Shown here one piece after another: positions 1-5,218 of a DNA stretch of 11,719 nt (position 1 is its first letter; each line of letters begins with the position of its first letter). The position numbers and the translations under genes were made by a program. Where the stretch lies: assembly GCA_001312325.1 (NCBI GenBank), contig BBDJ01000055.1:1-11719 (forward strand). The letters are read 5' to 3'. The notes below the pieces were generated by a model. That model made no database searches and was not told the origin of the DNA. It was given only the letters and a program-made list of their open reading frames with translations. Source of the DNA: Lysinibacillus pakistanensis (GTDB lineage Bacteria; Bacillota; Bacilli; Bacillales_A; Planococcaceae).

Positions 1-146
1 TTGCTTTTGTATAGGGAAATGTTACCTAAACTCCATTTTTAGCAATATAGTGATGGCTAAGATTTCAATTTATCACTTTACATTTGTGTAAAATACCAGA
101 AGAAAATACGATCAACCCCCTCGTTTTGAAAAAGGGCTATCACTTT
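1..146. other. Edge region without a confident gene
   Basis: Frame 1 on the + strand is open from base 1 to a TAG at 40-42 and reads LLLYREMLPKLHF. It could be the C-terminal end of a gene entering from the left, but 13 codons are too few to judge. The rest is AT-rich. On the - strand, just past the 147-299 ORF, AAAAAG and CTTTTT flank an 8-nt loop (about 129-148), a weak hairpin with one G-C pair. I see no RNA gene. Confidence 0.3.
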
Positions 147-299
147 TTAATTTGTCACCTTGATTTCATTGACATAATAGTATTTCAACATTATTTTTTT
201 TCTAATCAGTGTATCCCCAAGAGGAATTCCAACCACAACAACCAAAACCGTTAGAATTAATAGAGCTCTAAAAATAAAATACGCAACTTCATCGAACAT
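147..299 (-). CDS. Small single-pass membrane peptide, 50 aa as read
   Basis: This ORF starts at ATG 299. A strong Shine-Dalgarno sequence (AAGGAGAG) lies 7 nt upstream. The product begins MFDEVAYFIFRALLILTV and continues with a run of Val/Ile/Leu to about residue 29, which is one clear transmembrane segment. A charged, Lys-rich tail follows, so the likely place of action is the cytoplasmic membrane. I do not recognise the family and assign no function. The C-terminus is uncertain: an A8 run at 194-201 lies inside the tail, and with A7 the protein would end right after LIRKK at about 35 aa. Given how often such runs are miscalled in this window, the 35-aa form is a serious alternative. It has no same-strand partner nearby. 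Confidence 0.6.
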   Translation of the reverse strand: MFDEVAYFIFRALLILTVLVVVVGIPLGDTLIRKKIMLKYYYVNEIKVTN

Positions 300-660
300 C
301 TCGTATCTCTCCTTCTTTTCTTAATAATCAATTCCTTATATACCTAAATTACCTAATCGAGTGAAACTAAACGAATCATTTGTGCTTTATTAGTTTACTC
401 ATTAAAAACGTATGTATGCAGTTGTCATTTTTAATCTTTTGTGACCTTCAAAAATAGAGTGGGATTGTTTAATAAGTTCATCTTAAACTAATGGGGTGCT
501 TAGTGGATAAGGCTTTTAATTGATCAAATTTCTTTATAAAAAGCTCATACTTAGTTGGAACGATTAACTCCATTTTGATCAATCTTTTTCAAAATGGAGT
601 GTTTTTTGGTTCATCACCAAAAGATGTGGTGTTGACATTTTTAATTGTAATAGTAATTGA
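300..660. other. Gene-poor AT-rich stretch
   Basis: I see no convincing gene on either strand between the small membrane peptide and the repeat at 661. A + strand path from GTG 503 (VDKAFN, then a stop) continues after the stop with a protein-like stretch, SNFFIKSSYLVGTINSIL, but it has no start and no ribosome binding site and overlaps the terminator at 567-607. It could be a gene remnant or chance. Confidence 0.4.
567..607 (+). terminator. Intrinsic terminator with no assigned upstream gene
   Basis: The arms ACTCCATTTTGA (567-578) and TCAAAATGGAGT (589-600) form a perfect 12-bp stem with a 10-nt loop. They are followed by G and six T (602-607) on the + strand. No + strand gene ends just upstream, so it may end an unrecognised small RNA or a decayed gene. 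Confidence 0.65.
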
Positions 661-733
661 CTGGAGCGAGCAGCGCGAGTGAAGCGGCTCATCGGACGCT
701 CCCTGGAAAGCACACTGGCGGAGCGGAAGTCAA
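661..733 (-). repeat. Intergenic repeat copy R1 (GCGTCCGATGAGC family)
   Basis: Read on the - strand, the order is TTGACTTCCGCTC, a short gap, GTGCTTTCC, then GGGAGCGTCCGATGAGC and GCTTC. The same ordered blocks occur at 5053-5113 on the + strand. GC content is much higher than in the flanks. The layout matches a dispersed intergenic repeat common in Bacillaceae genomes, of unknown function. A 60-codon open frame across it is a by-product of the repeat. Confidence 0.7.
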
Positions 734-798
734 CCACAAGTTATGGTGAAAATCCTGTTTTTTTTGAATTTGTTGATAAATATAGAAGAAAAATTTTT

Positions 799-1161
799 TT
801 AATCAGTCTTTATTCTAAAGCTACTTCTTATATGATTAATCAACAATTTTTCCACCTGTGATTTAAGAGCCTGATTAGCATAACGGAGTACTACATCATT
901 ACCTGCAGTAGCAACTTGCACGTCACTAAAGTATTCATCTACTGGCTGCCAACCTACTACTCGTATACGTTTTTGTGCAAGTTCTCGTTTGAGGTTAAAA
1001 TATTCTTGCCTTAGATCCTTTAGCAATGAGTCCATCATTGGAAGAAATACCGTTTTCATTTTAAACTGCTCTAATTTACAATAGTCAACCTGCAATGATT
1101 TAATTGCTAGCTCTAACAAAAGATACTTATGAAGTAATTGTCTTTCGTCGGCTTTAATCAT
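799..1161 (-). CDS. Conserved companion of UvrX/YolD, unknown function, 120 aa
   Basis: This is the last gene of the SOS-type operon. I chose ATG 1161 (MIKADERQLLHKY) because it overlaps the stop of the YolD-like gene in ATGATTAA, typical of translational coupling. An in-frame ATG 12 nt earlier (MLIT) is also possible. The frame runs on upstream to 1245, but that part overlaps the YolD C-terminus and is unlikely to be coding. The protein is soluble, basic and probably helical, with a Leu/Lys-rich middle (LLKDLRQEYFNLKRELAQKR) and the conserved-looking segment VVGWQPVDEYFSDVQVAT near residues 75-92. I see no known catalytic motif. Its position suggests a role with the lesion-bypass polymerase, which is inference only. 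It contains no long A/T run and is unbroken. Confidence 0.65.
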   Translation of the reverse strand: MIKADERQLLHKYLLLELAIKSLQVDYCKLEQFKMKTVFLPMMDSLLKDLRQEYFNLKRELAQKRIRVVGWQPVDEYFSDVQVATAGNDVVLRYANQALKSQVEKLLINHIRSSFRIKTD

Positions 1162-1491
1162 AGTAATCAGCATCCAGTTGAGCTGATTGAATACTTTGGA
1201 TTGGAATACTTTTTGTTTTAAGTAGTGTTTCAAGTATGAGTTCATTAGTATTCATCGATTTAATTATTCCAGTCCATTGTGTGATTTTGCAGTCCTTCCA
1301 CACGTCTAATTTTATGTCCAGTTGCTGATTAAAAGCTTGATCAATTGTTTTTTTTGTAGTTCTTCCAGTTCCCACTCAGTCAATTCTCTTGGCTGCTCTG
1401 TACGCCCTTGTTGTTTATACTCTCTAAGAAGCTCTAAATGCTCCGGCAACATCATCGATGCCCATTTAATATTACCTCTGTCTTGTATCAT
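1154..1491 (-). CDS. YolD-like family protein (frameshifted as read)
   Basis: The start is ATG 1491 (MIQDRGNIKWASMMLPEH), with AGGAGTG about 10 nt upstream and 13 nt after the uvrX stop. RGNIKWASMM with the downstream PRELTEWELEEL block and the C-terminal WTGIIKSMN ... IQSIQSAQL strand pattern match the YolD-like family, small proteins that usually accompany Y-family polymerases in Bacillales. The reading frame breaks at the T8 run at 1348-1355. With nine T (or six) the frame continues ELQKKTIDQAFNQQLDIK and yields about 112 aa, the usual family length. No catalytic role is established for YolD. Its constant partnership with UvrX-type polymerases suggests an accessory function in SOS mutagenesis or prophage/plasmid maintenance. 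The frameshift is probably a sequence error. Confidence 0.85.
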
Positions 1492-1504
1492 TAATAAATC
1501 ACTC

Positions 1505-2765
1505 CTATGCCAAATGACCACCAACTAAGCGATCTCGATTAATAGCTGTACCAGCCTTTGTGAAAGAAACGGCTCTTAATATTGAGGTAGCTCCAAACCT
1601 GTTGCGTATTGCATCCATTGTAGGGCCGATTATTTGACGCTGTGGCTTACGATCATCGAATAAATCTAATTGGATACTATGCTCTCTTTCCAGGTTAGAT
1701 ATTCGAACAGATAACTGCCGAGCTGGTTCACCTGCAAAATGTTTATCCAGTAATTCAAGACAGGTTTTATACATTACAAGTGTTTCGCTTGTTGGTACGG
1801 CAATTGTTTTAGACCGATGAAACCCTTTGGTCATGGCGTTTCGACTATAAGAAAGACCAATACTAATTGTACGACCCACATAACCCGCATCCCGCGTTCG
1901 CTTCATTACGTCCTCACACATTTCAAGGAGCACTACCGAGATTTCTTTTCGTGTGTGATAATCCCTCATCAGCATTTGACCCTTCCCAAAACTTAAAGCT
2001 CCGTTTGTTATTAACGGCTCCCCTAATGTGGATAGATCTATTCCCCATGCATGGTGATAGAGTTGATTGCCCATTACACCAAAGTGCTTTTCTAATTCTT
2101 TTAGATTTGTATTAGCCAAACCACCGACTGTTTGTATCCCCATAGCATTTAGATTGGCTTCCATTCGTTTTCCTATGCCCCACATTTCGGATAGAGGTCG
2201 TACAGGCCATAATTTCTTTGGAATATCCTCATAAGTCCATTTGGCAAAACCTGTTTTCTTTGCTTCAAGGTCTAAAGCTAGTTTGGCTATTAACATATTT
2301 GGTCCCATACCTACTGCACTAGGTATATTAAATTGGTCAAGAATAGCCCTTTGTATTTCCTTAGCCGTTTCTTCAGGTGAACCCCAAAGCTTTTCAGTGC
2401 CGGTTAAATCAACAAAGCTTTCGTCTACACTATACACATGTATAGCATCAACTGGGACGTAATTAGAGATTAATTTTGTAATCGTCATCGACATTTGAAT
2501 AAAAAAAACCCATTTTAGGCTCAAACAATCTAATGTCAGGATGTTTAGGTATTTCATAACGACGACTACCAGTTTTGATACTAAATTTTTCTTTCATTAA
2601 GGGGGATGCAGCAAGCACTACGCTACCTGGTTGATCAAAATTTGCTACTACTGCAACTGGAGTTTTTAAAACATCTAGCCCATGTAACATCGCTACGATA
2701 CTGGCGTAAAAGCATTTCATATCGATACACATAATAGGTCTATTGGGCATACTCTCATAATTCAT
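1505..2765 (-). CDS. uvrX: Y-family DNA polymerase UvrX/DinB-type (frameshifted as read)
   Basis: This is an error-prone translesion polymerase of the UvrX branch. After repair of one frameshift it is about 419 aa, the normal family length. The N-terminal CIDMKCFYAS carries the first catalytic Asp (D15) and YSVDESF the catalytic D114-E115 pair, so the metal-binding site is complete. The fingers/thumb region includes SAVGMGPNMLIAKLAL and MWGIGKRMEANLNAMGI, the helix-hairpin-helix. A little-finger domain follows. QLDLF near the C-terminus fits a beta-clamp-binding motif. The break is an A8 run at 2501-2508. With seven the frame reads EPKMGFFIQMSMTITK, matching homologues. ATG 2765 overlaps the stop of the upstream WYL-like gene (ATGA). 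The gene lies in a five-part operon behind LexA boxes, implying DNA-damage induction. Confidence 0.92.
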
Positions 2766-2984
2766 ACAACTTCACGTCCCCTACTAACAAAAGGAATAAC
2801 GGCTAGAACATTACTGATCAAAAAAAGTACGTTTGGCATGTCTGGTAAAACAAAATGCTTGAAATGAATCACCAACAATTTTAATGACTTTTACACGCCT
2901 TTTTGTAATGGAACCATCTTTCGCTACATACATCATGTTCACTAATTGATTACGTTGCATGGCTTTAATCAGTTGCTCTCTCAT
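2762..2984 (-). CDS. Small WYL-like protein (frameshifted as read)
   Basis: ATG 2984 has the ribosome binding site GGGAGG 8 nt upstream. The product starts MREQLIKAMQRNQL and includes GSITKRRVKVIKIVGDSF followed by QAFCFTRHAKRTF, which resembles the core of the ligand- or nucleic-acid-binding WYL domain without its usual HTH. As read, the gene stops at 2811 (57 aa). The cause is an A7 run at 2820-2826. With six A the frame continues RTFLISNVLAVIPFVSRG to a TGA overlapping the uvrX ATG, giving about 73 aa. The ATGA overlap supports the repaired version. WYL domains often act as sensors or regulators in DNA-damage and defence loci. A regulatory role for this operon is plausible but inferred. 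Confidence 0.75.
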
Positions 2985-3115
2985 TGCAATTTCCTCCCAT
3001 TACCTCTCATAATTTCAATATTTGACCACCACATACCAATAAGATTAGATTGGGATATACACATCATACTGGCTATTTGTTGACGCTACATTACCTTTAT
3101 TAACTGTTCTTTCAC
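2981..3115 (-). pseudogene. Decayed tandem copy of the WYL-like gene
   Basis: The start is GTG 3115, preceded by a strong GAGGAGG site (about 10 nt). The translation VKEQLIKVM is followed by an in-frame TAG (3086-3088), then RQQIASMMCISQSNLIGM and a short unrelated tail to a TGA that overlaps the next ATG. Aligned to the neighbour (REQLIKAMQRNQLVNMMYVAK), EQLIK-M, R-Q and MM match in register, and the TAG stands where the neighbour has CAA (Gln). One C-to-T change from CAG would create it. Similarity fades after about 25 codons. This looks like a partial duplication that decayed. It could instead act as a translated 9-codon leader peptide. Confidence 0.6.
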
Positions 3116-3143
3116 CTTTTCTTTCCTCCTCAAAAACCAACAC

Positions 3144-3157
3144 AGAACAGGTGTTTG
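3144..3157. promoter_or_regulatory. LexA (DinR) box, proximal
   Basis: AGAACAGGTGTTTG on the + strand matches the Gram-positive SOS consensus CGAACRNRYGTTYG at 12 of 13 fixed positions, with only the first base different. It lies between the predicted -10 and the first ribosome binding site of the uvrX operon, where bound LexA would block transcription. Confidence 0.75.
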
Positions 3158-3164
3158 TTTTTTT

Positions 3165-3193
3165 ATTATACGCACGTACGTTCTTAATTAGAA
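3165..3193 (-). promoter_or_regulatory. Probable sigma-A promoter of the uvrX operon
   Basis: On the - strand a perfect TATAAT (3165-3170) is preceded at 17 nt by TTCTAA (3188-3193), a weak -35. The -10 sits between the two LexA boxes, which fits a repressed SOS promoter. Confidence 0.55.
3171..3184. promoter_or_regulatory. LexA (DinR) box, distal
   Basis: CGCACGTACGTTCT on the + strand matches CGAACRNRYGTTYG at 11 of 13 fixed positions. It occupies the spacer between the -35 and -10 of the predicted uvrX promoter, 27 nt (start to start) from the second box. It is weaker than the proximal box. Confidence 0.6.
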
Positions 3194-3318
3194 GTGGTAA
3201 TTTTAGCTAATTTGATCTTTTAACGCGGAAACCAAACATAGGCTTTTGTTTAAGCCTAAAATAACTTTGTACATATGCTTATGATGAGTATTTCATTTTG
3301 TGATTTAGAAGGGATGTC

Positions 3319-3987
3319 ATTATTAGCTCAACAATTGATTATACGTCACCGTCCACACAGTTCACTTTTGATGTCAATAAAAGTACGCTATTTAAAAAAA
3401 GATGATCGAAATTATATAAATGTGCTTGGAATAGAACAATTAAATACATTGGAAAATGTGTCCTTGCTTGATATTTTTCTAAGTAAAGACAATGTGATTG
3501 AACCACATTATCATCAAAATGCAGGAGAGCTTGTATATTGTATTGCTGGTGCTGCTATCATATCCATACTGAATCCTTTTACCAAGAAACTTCAAAACTA
3601 TCCTGTAAAACCAGGCCAAGTGGCAAATGTACCACAGCTGGTGGCATTATGAGGTGGCTACTGAGGATGACACACATTTACTAGCTATTTTTGATGCCCC
3701 GACCCCTGAGGTTATTTTAGGCTCAGATATATTAAGATTTACACCTTCTAATATTATGGCTCACACTTATTGCTTAGATGAAAATCGGTGGAAAAAAAGC
3801 TATAGCACCGGTTGTACCATCAACATATATTGGACCAGCCAAAGATTGTAATCGTGTAAAATCAGCTTCTGATAAACCAAAAGATTCTCATGATCATAAA
3901 CACAAGTATCAATATCCACAGTATACAAATCCGTATTCATGCCCACACCGTAGCCCATATATGTATCCATATGGCTCCTATTACTAA
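3319..3987 (+). CDS. Cupin protein with His/Tyr/Pro-rich tail (frameshifted as read)
   Basis: This is a single-cupin protein of about 220 aa once three frameshifts are undone: an A7 run at 3394-3400, a non-homopolymer break near 3635-3640, and an A7 run at 3792-3798. The repaired N-terminus reads SSTIDYTSPSTQFTF, then FKKDDRNYINVLGIEQLN. Cupin motif 1 is IEPHYHQNAGELVYCIAG with both His and the Glu metal ligands. Motif 2, NVPQ then WWHYEV, keeps its His and contains the middle break. The last 60 residues are rich in His, Tyr, Pro and Ser (DSHDHKHKYQYPQYTNPY), like spore-coat tails. The start is unclear: AGAAGG at 3307-3312 points to an ATT codon at 3319 or 3322, while upstream ATGs are in another frame and lack a site. 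Enzymatic substrate unknown. Confidence 0.75.
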
Positions 3988-4105
3988 ACAATAAAGTAGG
4001 AGCACTCAAGGATACCAATTTTACACATTCTGTCGCATAAAAATAAATAAAAAGGAAATCCTATATATAAAAGTCGCTTTGTTTTTACTAAATGAGGTGT
4101 AGAGA

Positions 4106-4403
4106 ATGGAATTATTTCCACTGATCCATACAAATTTTTGGGATGCTGTGATAGCCGTTCCAGCCGTTTTACTTATTACACAGCTAATTAAGGTATTTAT
4201 GCATGTTCAGCCTAAATATGTTCCAGCAATTGCCCTTGCTATCGGCTTGATTATTTCTATCTTCATAAGCCATCGACATAGTCTTCTTGCAGGCGTATTT
4301 ATGGGCTTTTTTTTATGGGTATGCAGCAATTGGCAACTTTGCCGCATTGAAAACAACCATTAATAGCTATAAAAATAAGAAGAAAAATAACCTTTCAATG
4401 TAA
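4106..4403 (+). CDS. Small holin-like membrane protein (frameshifted as read)
   Basis: ATG 4106 follows GAGGTG at a 6-nt spacing. The protein has hydrophobic segments at about residues 12-30, 38-55 and 60-80. The sequence KYVPAIALAIGLIISIFISH is followed by HSLLAGVFMGFF, a pattern seen in small holin-like proteins found both in phages and in Bacillus chromosomes. A T8 run at 4307-4314 derails the C-terminus. With seven T the frame continues GFFYGYAAIGNFAALKTT to TAA 4403, giving 98 aa with a Lys/Asn-rich cytoplasmic tail. The out-of-frame version ends at 4363 with an implausible WVCSNWQLCRIE tail. Its place between a cupin and a DUF3231-like gene suggests a spore-related rather than lytic role. 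That is inference, since no endolysin is present. Confidence 0.7.
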
Positions 4404-4429
4404 ATAAATGATTAAAATACCAATTTGAA

Positions 4430-4473
4430 ACACATCCTAATTTTAAACAAATGCGATGAGGATTAGGAAGTGT
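4430..4473 (+). promoter_or_regulatory. Inverted repeat covering the ribosome binding site of the DUF3231-like gene
   Basis: ACACATCCTAAT (4430-4441) and ATTAGGAAGTGT (4462-4473) are complementary at 11 of 12 positions, with a 20-nt loop. The right arm contains the Shine-Dalgarno sequence (AGGAAGTG) of the gene starting at 4478, so the folded mRNA would hide it. Alternatives are a protein-binding operator or, less likely, a terminator, because no T-run follows. Confidence 0.5.
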
Positions 4474-4477
4474 AATT

Positions 4478-4969
4478 ATGGAATTGGTAAATAATAATTT
4501 AGAGTCATACCGTTTTAAGGAAATTTTTCAGGTTTGGACACAGCTTGGCGTTAATAATAGCTATATAGCGTCCAATCATGCATTTTTTTAAACATGTTGT
4601 CGATAAAAATCTGAAGGTGATTATCGTAGAATTTATTCAATGTTTAAAGGAGGAAAATAAGCAACTACAAGCTTTATTAAAGGACAATGGTGTGCTCGCT
4701 CCTTCTGCATCTATTGAATATAAAAAATTAAAAATGGGAGATATACGAGGGAAAACGGCCATCAATGATACTGAAGTCAGTGCCATCCTATCGATGAATA
4801 TTGCTTCCTCAGTTATTTCAGTTAGCCAATCCTTTGAAAAAGCTGTAAAAAAAAGAAATACGTGTCAAAATATAGGGAGCTTCATATGAGATATGCTATA
4901 TTAGGTGCTAAGCTCATACAGTTAAGCAAGGACAAAGGTTGGTTACTAGCTCCAGCAGCAAATAGATAA
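4478..4969 (+). CDS. DUF3231-like protein (two frameshifts as read)
   Basis: ATG 4478 has AGGAAG 8 nt upstream and gives MELVNNNLESYRFKEIFQVW. The frame is broken by a T7 run at 4583-4589. With six T it continues SNHAFFKHVVDKNLKVII. A second break lies at an A8 run at 4847-4854. With nine A (or six) it reads KYVSKYRELHMRYAILGAKL, then SKDKGWLLAPAANR and stop at 4969. The rebuilt protein is about 163 aa. The helical pattern, the QALLKDNGVLAPSASIEY block and the KGWLLAP ending resemble the DUF3231 family, ferritin-like helical proteins common in spore formers and related to CotF-type coat proteins. No metal-ligand set is obvious to me. A coat or forespore role is inferred from family and neighbours. 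Confidence 0.7.
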
Positions 4970-5004
4970 AACAAGCTCTCGTTTCAAAAAAACGAGAGCT
5001 TGTC
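4970..5004. terminator. Perfect 14-bp hairpin between convergent genes
   Basis: ACAAGCTCTCGTTT (4971-4984) and AAACGAGAGCTTGT (4990-5003) form a perfect stem with a 5-nt loop, starting just after the DUF3231-like stop. The T-run is short on the - strand (TTTA) and absent on the + strand. It probably acts on both convergent transcripts, more strongly for the ATPase side. Confidence 0.7.
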
Positions 5005-5052
5005 ATGCTGTTGAAAAACTATTATGTCCACAAAAGTCAAGGCATGACGAAA

Positions 5053-5165
5053 TTGATTTCTGCTCTGACTAAGTGCTTTTCCGGGGGCGTCCGATGAGCT
5101 GCTTGGGGCAACAGATGTTTTTGCACGAAAGCGAAGCGGTAGCAGCAAAGCGATTAGCCTCGAAC
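5053..5165 (+). repeat. Intergenic repeat copy R2
   Basis: The first half shows TTGATTTCTGCTC, GTGCTTTTCC and GGGGGCGTCCGATGAGC, the same ordered blocks as R1 in the opposite orientation. The second half, GCAACAGATGTTTTTG then CACGAAAGCGAAGCG and AGCAGC, recurs at 11550-11600 and, in part, at the right edge. It lies between the ATPase stop and its likely terminator. A 75-codon - strand open frame here is repeat-derived. Confidence 0.75.
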
Positions 5166-5218
5166 AAAAATCACCCTCATTTTGAATTACTTGATCATTT
5201 TCTTTTATCACCTATTAT

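Noticed and set aside
679..861. 60-codon + strand open frame
   Set aside because: It lies in repeat R1 and the tail of the 799-1161 gene, has no ribosome binding site, and its frame follows from the repeat composition.
1867..2462. Open frames on the + strand over uvrX
   Set aside because: They are antisense shadows of the polymerase gene, without ribosome binding sites.
3800..4018. 72-codon - strand open frame over the cupin tail
   Set aside because: It is the complement of the repetitive His/Tyr/Pro codons. No initiation signal.
4106..4403. Prophage lysis module
   Set aside because: The small protein is holin-like, but no endolysin, structural phage gene, integrase or attachment repeat is present.
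4984..5211. 75-codon - strand open frame
   Set aside because: It spans repeat R2 and the terminator hairpin, with low-complexity Ser/Leu/Arg composition and no site for initiation.
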